Origin: Polynucleobacter sp. IMCC 30228
Lineage (GTDB): Bacteria; Pseudomonadota; Gammaproteobacteria; Burkholderiales; Burkholderiaceae
DNA: 64,000 bases
Direction of reading: 5' to 3'
Assembly: GCF_021395205.1 (NCBI RefSeq)
Contig: NZ_JAJVCS010000001.1
Coordinates: forward strand, 186,001 to 250,000
In this document: in pieces, positions 39,960-48,650 of the stretch
How the letters are laid out: every line of letters starts with the position of its first letter
How positions within the stretch are numbered: the stretch's first letter is position 1
The notes under the pieces: generated by a model
Told to the model about the DNA's origin: nothing
What the model saw: only the letters and a program-made list of their open reading frames with translations
The model's database searches: none
Position numbers and translations under genes: made by a program

Positions 39960-40571
39960 TTAGCGACGCATGACTTTTTCGGAAGGGGTTAAAGCCTCAA
40001 TATAGGCTGGGCGACTGAAAATACGTTCGGCATATTTCAGCAAAGGCGCAGCGTTACGCGATAAATCAATGCCATAGTGTTCAAGGCGCCACAATAGCGG
40101 CGCAATAGCCACATCAAGCATAGAAAACTCATCGCCTAACATGTACTTGTTTTTGATAAAGATCGGGGCTAACTGGGTTAAGCGATCACGAATTGCCAAG
40201 CGGGCTTTATCGTGTCCTTTTTCGGCGGCCTTGCCTTTTTCATTTTCTAAACCAATGACATGAATAAAGAGTTCTTTTTCAAAATTAAAGAGGAATAAAC
40301 GAGCCCGAGCCCGTGCAACTGGATCGGGTGGCATTAATTGGGGATGTGGGAAACGCTCGTCGATATATTCATTGATGATATTGGATTCATACAAAATCAA
40401 ATCTCGCTCGACCAAAATTGGTACTTGAGCGTAGGGGTTCATCACTGAGATATCTTCGGGTTTGTTGAATAAATCAACATCACGAATCTCAAAATCCATG
40501 CCTTTTTCGAATAACACTAGGCGGCAGCGTTGCGAGAATGGGCAGTTTGTGCCCGAGTACAACACCATCAT
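39960..40571 (-). CDS. sspA: Stringent starvation protein A (GST-fold RNA polymerase partner)
   Basis: SspA has a glutathione-transferase fold but acts by binding RNA polymerase under starvation or acid stress. The 203-residue product begins MMVLYSGTNCPFSQRCRL, followed by NPYAQVPILVERDLILYESNIINEYIDERFPHP and a helical C-terminal domain. The start ATG 40571 is chosen because AAGGA lies 9 bases ahead; a TTG two codons earlier is too close to it. It follows petC by 25 bases, and the petABC-sspAB order is usual in betaproteobacteria. Confidence 0.95.
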   Translation of the reverse strand: MMVLYSGTNCPFSQRCRLVLFEKGMDFEIRDVDLFNKPEDISVMNPYAQVPILVERDLILYESNIINEYIDERFPHPQLMPPDPVARARARLFLFNFEKELFIHVIGLENEKGKAAEKGHDKARLAIRDRLTQLAPIFIKNKYMLGDEFSMLDVAIAPLLWRLEHYGIDLSRNAAPLLKYAERIFSRPAYIEALTPSEKVMRR

Positions 40572-40596
40572 ATGCAAATATCCTTAAAAAAATAAC

Positions 40597-41376
40597 TTAG
40601 TGAATGTTTTTCCAATAGGCCTTATTCAGGCGCCATGCAAATACAGCAAAGAGCGCCAGAAATAACACCACCAACACACCCAGACGTTTACGCTCTAGCT
40701 GCACAGGTTCGGCCATCCATGACATGAATGCGACTAAGTCTGCCACATTATCGTCGTATTCTGCAGACTTCATGGTTCCGGGGGTGATCTGCTCAAAACC
40801 AATGAACTTTTTTTCTATTCTACTTGGGTCATGCGGGTCTTTGACTTCAGCAAATTTTGCCCCGCGCTCGCCTTGCAATTGCCATAATGCATGCGGCATG
40901 CCAACATTAGGGTAGACCAAATTATTCCACCCCGTTGGGGTTGAGTCATCTTTATAAAAAGTGCGTAGGTAGGTATAAATCCAATCGGCGCCACGAGCAC
41001 GCGCTTCTACCGATAAATCGGGAGGGGCTTTGCCAAACCATTCTTTAGCGTCTTTGGCTGACATGGATATCGTCATTAAATCGCCCACTTTGGCGCCATT
41101 TAAAATTAAATTATCTTTAATTTGCTTATCAGTTAGCCCAATATCACGTAAGCTGCTATAGCGAACCGATTCAGCCGAATGACACCCAGCGCAATAGTTA
41201 ACGTAGAGTTTTGCGCCGTTTTGCAGCGAGGCATGATTGCTTACTCTTTGAGGCGCAGCATCTAAAGGAAAGCCGGCTTCATTAGCATTTACTTCGGCTA
41301 AGAATAAAAAGCCACAGGTCGCTATTACTGCGCTAGTTCGACAAATATGGTTAAAGATTGACAGAATCGCTTGCAT
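40597..41376 (-). CDS. petC: Cytochrome c1 of the bc1 complex
   Basis: Cytochrome c1 carries electrons from the Rieske centre to soluble or membrane cytochrome c. The 259-residue product has a signal sequence (about 1-31), the haem c site C62-A-G-C65-H66, and a Met-containing ligand region near MPHALWQLQGE. A C-terminal membrane anchor (about 234-252, LGVLVVLFLALFAVFAW) ends the protein. It is the third gene of petABC, 31 bases after petB. Confidence 0.94.
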   Translation of the reverse strand: MQAILSIFNHICRTSAVIATCGFLFLAEVNANEAGFPLDAAPQRVSNHASLQNGAKLYVNYCAGCHSAESVRYSSLRDIGLTDKQIKDNLILNGAKVGDLMTISMSAKDAKEWFGKAPPDLSVEARARGADWIYTYLRTFYKDDSTPTGWNNLVYPNVGMPHALWQLQGERGAKFAEVKDPHDPSRIEKKFIGFEQITPGTMKSAEYDDNVADLVAFMSWMAEPVQLERKRLGVLVVLFLALFAVFAWRLNKAYWKNIH

Positions 41377-41407
41377 GCTAGTTCCTAATTCTTCTTAGTA
41401 GTCCACA

Positions 41408-42808
41408 TCAATGGGGCTGGAAAGTAACGCGGCTTGGAACAGGCTTGAACTGACCAAGCTGGCTCCAAAAAGGCATTGCCAAGAAAAAGCCCAAATAATA
41501 AATGGTGCAAATCTGGGAAATCTTTTCAAACACAGGCGATGGTGGCTGAATACCCAAGTAGCCCAAGATAATAAAACTCACTACAAATACACCGTAAATA
41601 TATTTGTGAAAATTGGGGCGATACCGAATAGATTTCACTTTAGATTGATCAAGCCAAGGGAGAAAGAAAATTACTACTACTGAACCGCCCATAATGACCA
41701 CGCCCCAAAACTTGGCATCTAGCAAGTAAAAACCAACAGCTAGTGCTGCCAAAATGAAGACGCAGAGGGCTTTCATTATCAAGGTCTTGGCACGAACCAT
41801 GGACATTCCTAAGATCACCGCAAAAAAGATCCATAAGGGAATAAGGAAAGAAGTAGTAGTGCCACGCAACATCGAATAAAAGGGCGTGAAATACCAGACT
41901 GGCGCAATGTGGGCAGGCGTCTGAAATGGATTTGCGGGGATGAAATTATTTGCTTCAATAAAATATCCGCCCATCTCTGGCGCAAAAAAGATAATTAGCG
42001 CAAAAATAATTAAAAATATGCTCAGCGCCATTACATCATGTACGGTATAAAAGGGATGAAAAGGTACGCCATCAACGGGATGTCCATCAGCATCAAGAGT
42101 GTCTTTAATTTCTATCCCATCGGGATTATTCGAGCCAACCTCGTGCAAAGCCACAATATGTGCGGCAACCAAACCAACTAAAACAAGTGGAATAGCAATA
42201 ACGTGAAAAGCAAAAAAGCGATTTAAAGTTGCATCGCCAACTACATAGTCGCCCCGTAACCAAAGTGATAAATCAGGGCCAATTAAAGGGATGGCTGAAA
42301 ATAGATTCACAATGACTTGTGCGCCCCAATACGACATTTGCCCCCAAGGTAAGAGGTAGCCAAAAAAGGCTTCGCCCATTAAGCATAAAAAGATGGCCGT
42401 GCCAAAAATCCAAATGAGTTCGCGAGGTTTACGATAAGAGCCGTAAATCATGCCACGAAACATATGCAAATACACCACGATGAAAAACATCGAGGCGCCG
42501 GTAGAGTGCATATAACGAATTAGCCAGCCAAACGGTACCTCACGCATGATGTATTCAACCGATTCGAATGCTTTAGCGGCATCGGGTTTGTAATTCATGG
42601 TTAAGAAAATGCCGGTAATGATTTGATTAGCTAAAACGACGATTGAGAGAGCGCCAAAGACATACCAAAAATTCAGATTTTTAGGGGCATAGTAACCAGT
42701 AAGGTGAGCTTTAATAGTCGACGACAAAGGGAAACGTGAATCAACCCAAGCCAGCAATTTTTGCGTTATTGGCGCATTGTCTGGAACTTTTATTTCATGA
42801 AATGCCAT
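41408..42808 (-). CDS. petB: Cytochrome b of the bc1 complex
   Basis: Cytochrome b holds the two b haems and the Qo and Qi sites in the membrane. The 466-residue product has the N-terminal four-helix part with YMHSTGASMFFIVVYLHMFRGMIYGSY and GYLLPWGQMSYWGAQVIVNL. It also has the Qo-site loop in the HIAPVWYFTPFYSMLRG region and eight or more membrane segments. Here the PEWY motif is replaced by PVWY, a variant seen in some bacteria. It lies 22 bases after petA. Confidence 0.95.
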   Translation of the reverse strand: MAFHEIKVPDNAPITQKLLAWVDSRFPLSSTIKAHLTGYYAPKNLNFWYVFGALSIVVLANQIITGIFLTMNYKPDAAKAFESVEYIMREVPFGWLIRYMHSTGASMFFIVVYLHMFRGMIYGSYRKPRELIWIFGTAIFLCLMGEAFFGYLLPWGQMSYWGAQVIVNLFSAIPLIGPDLSLWLRGDYVVGDATLNRFFAFHVIAIPLVLVGLVAAHIVALHEVGSNNPDGIEIKDTLDADGHPVDGVPFHPFYTVHDVMALSIFLIIFALIIFFAPEMGGYFIEANNFIPANPFQTPAHIAPVWYFTPFYSMLRGTTTSFLIPLWIFFAVILGMSMVRAKTLIMKALCVFILAALAVGFYLLDAKFWGVVIMGGSVVVIFFLPWLDQSKVKSIRYRPNFHKYIYGVFVVSFIILGYLGIQPPSPVFEKISQICTIYYLGFFLAMPFWSQLGQFKPVPSRVTFQPH

Positions 42809-42830
42809 GTATTTCTCCTGAGCTTTCTAA

Positions 42831-43433
42831 TTAGGCTTTTGCATCATCGCCAATTAAAATCATTGTGTCGCTTAAGTACTTATGGGGTGGCACTTCGAGA
42901 TTGTCGGGGGCAGGTTTATTTTTATAAACTCGACCAGCAAAGTCAAAAGTGGACCCATGGCAGGGGCAAAACCAACCACCAGGCCAATTATTGGGCAAAG
43001 AGGGTTGGGCTCCAGATTCAAATTTAGCTGATGGTGAGCAGCCTAAATGGGTACAAATACCGACCGCCACAAAATATTCTGGCTTGATCGAGCGATACTG
43101 ATTGCGCGCATATGGGGGGGTTAGGGTGTCTTGATTGCGCAAGGAATTCGGGTCAGCCAGCTCGGGATCATTTTTGGGCAATTCGGCGACCTGTTCTGGG
43201 GTCCGCCTAACCACCCATACCGGCTTACCGCGCCATTCAACGGTTCTTACCTCATCGGGCTTCATGCCACTAATATCGACCTCAACAGGCGCTCCTGCGG
43301 CCTTGGCGCGCTCGGATGGCTGGAAACTGGTCACAAAAGGCACAAGCACAACTGCCCCTCCAATTCCCCCTACGACAGAGGTGGCAATTAGCCAATTCCG
43401 TCGACCTGTGTCGGTACTAGGCTGGTCACTCAT
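42831..43433 (-). CDS. petA: Rieske iron-sulfur subunit of the bc1 complex
   Basis: The Rieske protein passes electrons from ubiquinol to cytochrome c1. The 200-residue product has a Tat-type twin-arginine signal-anchor (TGRRNWLIAT at about 9-18, then a hydrophobic helix). The 2Fe-2S ligands lie in CTHLGC (C127, H129) and CPCHGS (C156, H159), with the disulfide cysteines C132 and C158. The tatABC genes it needs for export lie about 12 kb away in this window. It starts the petABC operon, divergent from mscL across 114 bases. Confidence 0.95.
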   Translation of the reverse strand: MSDQPSTDTGRRNWLIATSVVGGIGGAVVLVPFVTSFQPSERAKAAGAPVEVDISGMKPDEVRTVEWRGKPVWVVRRTPEQVAELPKNDPELADPNSLRNQDTLTPPYARNQYRSIKPEYFVAVGICTHLGCSPSAKFESGAQPSLPNNWPGGWFCPCHGSTFDFAGRVYKNKPAPDNLEVPPHKYLSDTMILIGDDAKA

Positions 43434-43547
43434 TTACACAATTCCTTGAAAAATGCATTTTATGGGTAAAAATTGCTTAAACCACCTATTTTAAAGTAAA
43501 AAGAGGTTTATGCGTTTAACTTTGGGCCAATTGAAGAGGAATTAAAG

Positions 43548-43985
43548 ATGGGTGTCTTAAAAGAGTTTCGCGAATTTGCTGTTAAAGGGAGTGTGATTGA
43601 CTTGGCGGTGGGCGTCATTATTGGCGCTGCTTTTGCCAAAATTGTCGATTCATTGGTCAATGATCTAGTGATGCCCCTACTCTCTACCTTGCTTGGGGGC
43701 CGCATTGACTTTACTAACCTCTTTTTTATTTTGGGTCAAGCCCCCGAAGGTGTGCCCCGTACTTATGAAGCACTGAAGAAAGCGGGCGTGCCCCTGTTTG
43801 CTTATGGTAATTTCATTACCATTTCCATTAACTTCTTTTTGCTGGCCTTTGTAATTTTTCAAATGGTCAAAATGGTAAATCGCGTGCGCTTAAGTGATGC
43901 CGCTGAGCAAGCTCCGGCTAAGCCTGCCCCAGAGCCAGAGGATATTACCCTGTTACGCGAAATTCGCGATAGCTTGAAAAAATAA
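43548..43985 (+). CDS. mscL: Large-conductance mechanosensitive channel
   Basis: MscL opens under membrane tension and saves the cell from hypo-osmotic shock. The 145-residue product has the N-terminal amphipathic helix ([14 protein letters not shown]), TM1 with the hydrophobic pore ([21 protein letters not shown]), a periplasmic loop, TM2 (about 90-110) and a C-terminal helical bundle. Length is typical. AGGAATT lies ahead of the start. It has its own promoter region opposite petA. Confidence 0.96.
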   Translation: MGVLKEFREFAVKGSVIDLAVGVIIGAAFAKIVDSLVNDLVMPLLSTLLGGRIDFTNLFFILGQAPEGVPRTYEALKKAGVPLFAYGNFITISINFFLLAFVIFQMVKMVNRVRLSDAAEQAPAKPAPEPEDITLLREIRDSLKK

Positions 43986-44013
43986 ACGGCATACTGCCTT
44001 ATTTTGGAGAGAC

Positions 44014-45189
44014 ATGATTAAACGCCTCTGGCTTTTATTTGCCCAAGTAATTACGGTCTTGCTTGCCGTTTGGTTTATTGTGGCTACCCTAAAGCCCAGT
44101 TGGCTAACCGGCGTGCAGATCAGTTCCTTGGTAGATAATGTGAACCTCAAAGAAGCTAGTTATGACGGACACTCCATTAGCCCCGGCTCGCACTATGAAG
44201 CGGCTAAACGTTCGATGCCAGCAGTAGTCAATATTTTTAGCAGCAAGGCTCTGGCTAAAAGCTTAAATGGGAAAAATAATGCCCATCGCAATGAACCATG
44301 GTATCAATTTTTCTTTGGCGAACAAGGGCCAGAAGATGAGCCAAGCACCAGCTTAGGCTCGGGTGTTTTGGTGAGCCCCGAAGGCGTCATCCTCACCAAT
44401 CACCATGTGGTTGCGGGAGCCGATGATATTGATATTGCCTTATCTGACGGCAGAAAGACCAAAGCTAAAGTAATTGGTAGCGACCCCGATACCGATATTG
44501 CGGTACTAAAGATCGACTTAAAACAATTGCCACCACCCATTACCCTCGGAAAAATTGAGTCAGTCCATGTTGGCGATATTGTCTTAGCCATTGGTAATCC
44601 CTTTGGCGTTGGGCAAACAGTGACCTCAGGCATTGTTTCAGCCCTGGGTCGCGATCATCTGGGTATCAATACCTTTGAAAATTTTATCCAAACCGATGCG
44701 GCAATTAATCCTGGAAATTCGGGTGGGGCCTTGGTTGATACTCGCGGTCATTTAATCGGCATTAATACTGCCATCTACTCTCAAAGTGGTGGTTCAATGG
44801 GAATCGGTTTTGCCATTCCCGTGAACTTAGCAAAACAGGTCATGGAATCGATTCTCACTAACGGGAGTGTTACTCGTGGGTGGATTGGGGTCGAACCCCA
44901 AAACCTCTCAAAGGAATTAATTAAATCGTTTAATTTACCAAGCACTACTGTAGGCGTTTTATTATCGGGTGTTTTGGAAGGTGGTCCAGCAGATCGTGGT
45001 GGCGTAAAGCCCGGCGATATTTTAATTGCTGTCAATGAACGTTCTGTTGCCGATGTCACTGCATTACTAAACGTTATTGCCCAACTCGGCCCAGGTAACC
45101 AGGCCAACTTAAAAATATTACGCAAAGGAAAAGAACTGAATTTACAAGTGCCGATTGGTAAGCGTCCGCAGGCAGCAAAGAAACAATAA
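44014..45189 (+). CDS. DegS/HtrA-type membrane-anchored serine protease
   Basis: This periplasmic protease has an N-terminal anchor (about 7-25), a trypsin-like domain with the triad H131 (TNHHVV), D161 (DTDIAVL) and S236 (NPGNSGGAL), and one PDZ domain (about 290-375). One PDZ and an uncleaved anchor fit DegS more than DegP, but betaproteobacterial HtrA enzymes with this layout are often not linked to RseA signalling, so the role is unsure. The C-terminus ends in a basic tail (KRPQAAKKQ). It follows mscL by 28 bases. Confidence 0.88.
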   Translation: MIKRLWLLFAQVITVLLAVWFIVATLKPSWLTGVQISSLVDNVNLKEASYDGHSISPGSHYEAAKRSMPAVVNIFSSKALAKSLNGKNNAHRNEPWYQFFFGEQGPEDEPSTSLGSGVLVSPEGVILTNHHVVAGADDIDIALSDGRKTKAKVIGSDPDTDIAVLKIDLKQLPPPITLGKIESVHVGDIVLAIGNPFGVGQTVTSGIVSALGRDHLGINTFENFIQTDAAINPGNSGGALVDTRGHLIGINTAIYSQSGGSMGIGFAIPVNLAKQVMESILTNGSVTRGWIGVEPQNLSKELIKSFNLPSTTVGVLLSGVLEGGPADRGGVKPGDILIAVNERSVADVTALLNVIAQLGPGNQANLKILRKGKELNLQVPIGKRPQAAKKQ

Positions 45190-45247
45190 GTCTGCTAAGC
45201 GCCTATTTAGGAAGCCCTAATGAATCCTGGTGGGCTCTCAGACCGCG

Positions 45248-45982
45248 CTAGTGCGCCAAAATTTTTGACAAAAAGTCTTTGGCTCTTTGCGAACGCTCTT
45301 CAGGTCGGTTAAAGAAATCGTCGCGTGAACAATCTTCAACAATGCGCCCTTGATCCATAAAAATTACCCGATGGCTTACTTTGCGCGCGAAGCCCATTTC
45401 ATGCGTTACACAACACATGGTCATACCGTCTTGAGCGAGCTTAACCATCACATCTAACACCTCACCCACCATCTCTGGATCTAAAGCTGAAGTAGGCTCA
45501 TCGAACAACATCACGATGGGGTCCATCGTTAAGGCCCGCGCAATTGCCACTCGCTGTTGTTGCCCGCCCGATAGCTGGCCAGGAAATTTATCTTTTTGCT
45601 CCATTAAGCCGACGCGCTCAAGGTATTTTAGGCCATGGGCTTTAGCTTCGGCTGCAGATCGGCCCAAAACTTTCATTTGCGCCAACGTTAAGTTTTCAGT
45701 CACATTTAAATGTGGGAATAATTCAAAATTCTGAAATACCATGCCAACCTTTGAACGAAGTTGTGGAAGATTGGCCTTAGGATCATGTAAAGAAATCCCA
45801 TTCACCGTTATTTCACCTGCCTGAAATGGCTCAAGTGCATTAATGGTTTTAATTAGAGTCGACTTTCCCGAGCCCGATGGACCACAGATCACCACTACCT
45901 CGCCTTTTTTAATCGAGGTAGTACAGTCTGTTAAGACCTGAAAAGTGCCGTACCACTTTGAAACGTTTTTAAAATCAATCAT
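45248..45982 (-). CDS. gltL: Glutamate/aspartate ABC transporter ATPase
   Basis: This is the ATPase of a polar amino-acid importer. The 244-residue product has Walker [10 protein letters not shown] (34-42), the Q-loop in [15 protein letters not shown], the signature LSGGQQQR starting at 137, Walker B with the catalytic Glu in [13 protein letters not shown], and the switch histidine in VTHEMGFA. It is the last gene of gltIJKL and converges on the DegS-like gene. Confidence 0.92.
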   Translation of the reverse strand: MIDFKNVSKWYGTFQVLTDCTTSIKKGEVVVICGPSGSGKSTLIKTINALEPFQAGEITVNGISLHDPKANLPQLRSKVGMVFQNFELFPHLNVTENLTLAQMKVLGRSAAEAKAHGLKYLERVGLMEQKDKFPGQLSGGQQQRVAIARALTMDPIVMLFDEPTSALDPEMVGEVLDVMVKLAQDGMTMCCVTHEMGFARKVSHRVIFMDQGRIVEDCSRDDFFNRPEERSQRAKDFLSKILAH

Positions 45983-46011
45983 TAAAAGCTTCTCTATTTC
46001 TATTGGTTAAT

Positions 46012-46680
46012 TTATTTAATAATAGCAACCTTACTTTGAACCCAACGCGCAAATTTAGACAGTGAAAAGCAAATCAAGAAATAGGTAACTGCGGCTAATA
46101 AGTACGCTTCAATAGGACGGCCAAAATTTTTGCCAACAATATCAAAACCTTTCAATAAATCATAAGCGCCAATGGCATATACCAAAGACGTGTCCTGAAA
46201 AAGCACAATGGTTTGAGTCATAAAAATCGGAATCATGTTTCGAAATGCTTGTGGCAAGACAATGAGGCTCATAGTTTGTGAATAATTCATTCCCAATGCC
46301 TCTGCAGCAAAGGTTTGTCCTGTACCAACCGATTTAATACCGGCCCGCACAATTTCGCAAAAGAACGCTGCCTCAAAAGCAATAAAGGTAATGGTGGCGG
46401 ATAAATCAGCCCCAATAGGCGTGCCGATTAAAATTGGAATTAAGAGATAAAACCATAAGATCACCATCACTAGTGGAATAGAACGCATGGTGTTGACATA
46501 TATTGTGGCGATATAAACCAGAACAGGTTTACCACTTAAGCGCATCAAAGCTAAGATTGTGCCAAAAAAAATACCCCCAATGGTAGCAACAACAGTGAGC
46601 TGTGTACTAAAGAGCAGCCCCTTCAAGATATAGCTTGAAAAGAGCTCCCAATTATAAATACTGAGGTCTAAATTAAGCAT
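46012..46680 (-). CDS. gltK: Glutamate/aspartate ABC transporter permease GltK
   Basis: The 222-residue permease belongs to the His/Glu/Gln/Arg family. It has about five membrane helices and the EAA-type loop AEALGMNYSQTMSLIVLPQAFRNMIPIF that docks on the ATPase. Spacing is 29 bases to gltL and 27 bases from gltJ, so it is within one operon. The GltK rather than GltJ assignment rests on its smaller size and position. Confidence 0.88.
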   Translation of the reverse strand: MLNLDLSIYNWELFSSYILKGLLFSTQLTVVATIGGIFFGTILALMRLSGKPVLVYIATIYVNTMRSIPLVMVILWFYLLIPILIGTPIGADLSATITFIAFEAAFFCEIVRAGIKSVGTGQTFAAEALGMNYSQTMSLIVLPQAFRNMIPIFMTQTIVLFQDTSLVYAIGAYDLLKGFDIVGKNFGRPIEAYLLAAVTYFLICFSLSKFARWVQSKVAIIK

Positions 46681-46707
46681 GGGACACGCTTATTTTTATT
46701 TGCATCT

Positions 46708-47490
46708 TTAATGACTCGTAAGCAAATTACTACGCGTACCCGGAATGGCGACGCGTTTTTCGATCAAGGTCATAATCCGATTGACACCAAAAGCTGAAAA
46801 AGCATAGAGCAAAGTCACAGCCAAATAAATTTCGACACCACGAGAAGTTTCTTCTTGCGCTTGCATTGCAAATAAAGTGAGTTCGGGTACTGATACCGCA
46901 AAGGCCACTGAGGTATTTTTGATTAAATTCATACACTCTGAGGTGAGTGGTGGAATGATGATCCGAAACGCAGTTGGCAAAATCACATACCGATAACTTT
47001 GGTAGGTACTTAACCCCAAAGCCAAGGCAGCCATACGCTGACCTGAAGATAAAGACTGAATACCCGCGCGCACTTGCTCTGCCATGCGTGCTGAGCTATA
47101 AAACCCTAAAGCAAAACAGACTAACCAATAGGCTGGTAAGCCCTTCATAACGGGGAAAATATTCGGCACGACGTGGTACCAAACAAAAACTTGCACCAAG
47201 ACTGGGATGTTACGAAATACCTCCACCCAAGCAGTCGCAAAACCCACCAACCATTTGCTTCCCTTCACATTTGCTGGAATTGTTCTGAGCGTACCCATGA
47301 GGGTGCCCAACACGAGCGCAATGACTAAACTGAGTGCTGCTACTAATAAGGTCCAGCCCCAGGCTTTAAGCAGCCAATCTAAATAGGTTGGGTCGGCGTC
47401 TTTGCCAAGTTGAAAAATAGAAGAGAGGCAGTTATCGGCCGCCTCTCCTGTAATGGTGTCTTTACAAAAGACACCCCAATCCATTGCCAC
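46708..47490 (-). CDS. gltJ: Glutamate/aspartate ABC transporter permease GltJ
   Basis: The 260-residue permease pairs with GltK. It has a polar N-terminal part (KDTITGEAADNCL) typical of GltJ, about five membrane helices and the coupling loop LALGLSTYQSYRYVILPTAFRIIIPP. The frame opens with GTG (47490) two codons ahead of an ATG (47484); either may be used, and no strong Shine-Dalgarno decides. It lies 33 bases after gltI. Confidence 0.88.
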   Translation of the reverse strand: MAMDWGVFCKDTITGEAADNCLSSIFQLGKDADPTYLDWLLKAWGWTLLVAALSLVIALVLGTLMGTLRTIPANVKGSKWLVGFATAWVEVFRNIPVLVQVFVWYHVVPNIFPVMKGLPAYWLVCFALGFYSSARMAEQVRAGIQSLSSGQRMAALALGLSTYQSYRYVILPTAFRIIIPPLTSECMNLIKNTSVAFAVSVPELTLFAMQAQEETSRGVEIYLAVTLLYAFSAFGVNRIMTLIEKRVAIPGTRSNLLTSH

Positions 47491-47523
47491 TTTTAAACTA
47501 CCAACTCTTATAAGAGAAAATGC

Positions 47524-48459
47524 TTATTTCTTTTGATAGGCTTCAGCAGGTTTGTCATTAGGATTAGCCCAAGCCTGTTTGGTGCTTTCAGATAAAGCTA
47601 AACCGACCATGGCGTTTTTAGGTGGAATGGGCTGCAAGAACCATTTATTCCAAAGTCTGGTTAATGATCCGTCAGCCATCATCCTTTTGAGGCTGTCGTC
47701 TACGGCTTTCTTAAAAGCGGGGTCATCTTTACGCATCATGATTGCGATTGGCTCAACCGCAATGACTTCACCCACAATTTTAAAATCTTTGGGATTTTTT
47801 GCATTAGCAATATTCCCCGCAAGAATCGAGCCATCCATCACAAATGCATCGGCACGACCCGACTCGAGCAATAAGAAACTATCGGCATGGTCTTTACCAA
47901 AGACTTCATCAAAATTAACGCCTGTGGCTTTTTCGTGCTTGCGCAGCAACTGCACCGAAGTTGTACCCGTGGTGGTGGCAACTTTCTTGCCATTAAGTTG
48001 ATTCAAAGACGTAATTCCTGAGTTGGCCTTCACCGCAATCCGAATTTCCTCAACATACGTCGTGACCGCAAAAGAGACATCTTTTTGACGGGCCGCATTG
48101 TTGGTAGTCGAGCCGCACTCAATATCAACGGTGCCATTTTGAACTAAAGGAATGCGATTTTGTGAAGTCACTGGTAAATATTTAATTTCTAGAACATTAA
48201 TACCTAATTGATTTTTAATTTCAGTTAATACCCGCTGACAGATTTCAACGTGATAACCAGCAAATCTGCCGTCACCAATCGTATAGGACAGCGCGCCCGA
48301 AGACTCTCTCACACCCATCGTGGCAGAGCTAGTCGATTTAATTTTGTCTAAAGTGCCTGCTGCCATTGCACCCGCAGCGGCGAACATACCGCTAATAGCA
48401 AAAGCGGAAATCATTGCAGCAGAAAGCGTGGTTTTGATAAAGCGTGAAGGTTTTTTCAT
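47524..48459 (-). CDS. gltI: Glutamate/aspartate periplasmic binding protein
   Basis: This is the solute-binding protein of the importer. The 311-residue product has a signal peptide (about 1-34, cleavage likely after AMA). The type II periplasmic-binding fold follows, with TMGVRESSGALSYTIGDGRFAGYHVEIC, IECGSTTNNAARQKDVSFAV and DAFVMDGSILA. The sequence fits the GltI/DEBP group for Glu and Asp, but close relatives bind other amino acids. It heads the operon; a hairpin lies in its leader at 48503-48520. Confidence 0.9.
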   Translation of the reverse strand: MKKPSRFIKTTLSAAMISAFAISGMFAAAGAMAAGTLDKIKSTSSATMGVRESSGALSYTIGDGRFAGYHVEICQRVLTEIKNQLGINVLEIKYLPVTSQNRIPLVQNGTVDIECGSTTNNAARQKDVSFAVTTYVEEIRIAVKANSGITSLNQLNGKKVATTTGTTSVQLLRKHEKATGVNFDEVFGKDHADSFLLLESGRADAFVMDGSILAGNIANAKNPKDFKIVGEVIAVEPIAIMMRKDDPAFKKAVDDSLKRMMADGSLTRLWNKWFLQPIPPKNAMVGLALSESTKQAWANPNDKPAEAYQKK

Positions 48460-48502
48460 GACTGGTCTTATCTAGTGAGGTTAATCGGATTAGAGTTTCA
48501 AT

Positions 48503-48526
48503 GGGGTTTTAATGAACCCCTATTTT
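48503..48526 (+). terminator. Hairpin with T-run in the gltI upstream region
   Basis: GGGGTT (48503-48508) and AACCCC (48515-48520) form a 6-base-pair stem with a TTAATG loop, followed on the plus strand by TATTTTT. This is terminator-like only for plus-strand transcription, yet no plus-strand gene ends here. On the minus strand it would be a leader hairpin of gltI. The 191-base gap between gltI and the TPR gene shows nothing else clear. Confidence 0.35.
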
Positions 48527-48650
48527 TAGCAGACTTTAAAGGTTTTATCTAGCCCCTAGCGGCCAATAAGTCCTATTTTGGGGAATACCCTCATCTGACA
48601 TTGCCTTTTTAGCCTGGTATTTAATTACGCCCTGCTGAGAATTAGCCTAA

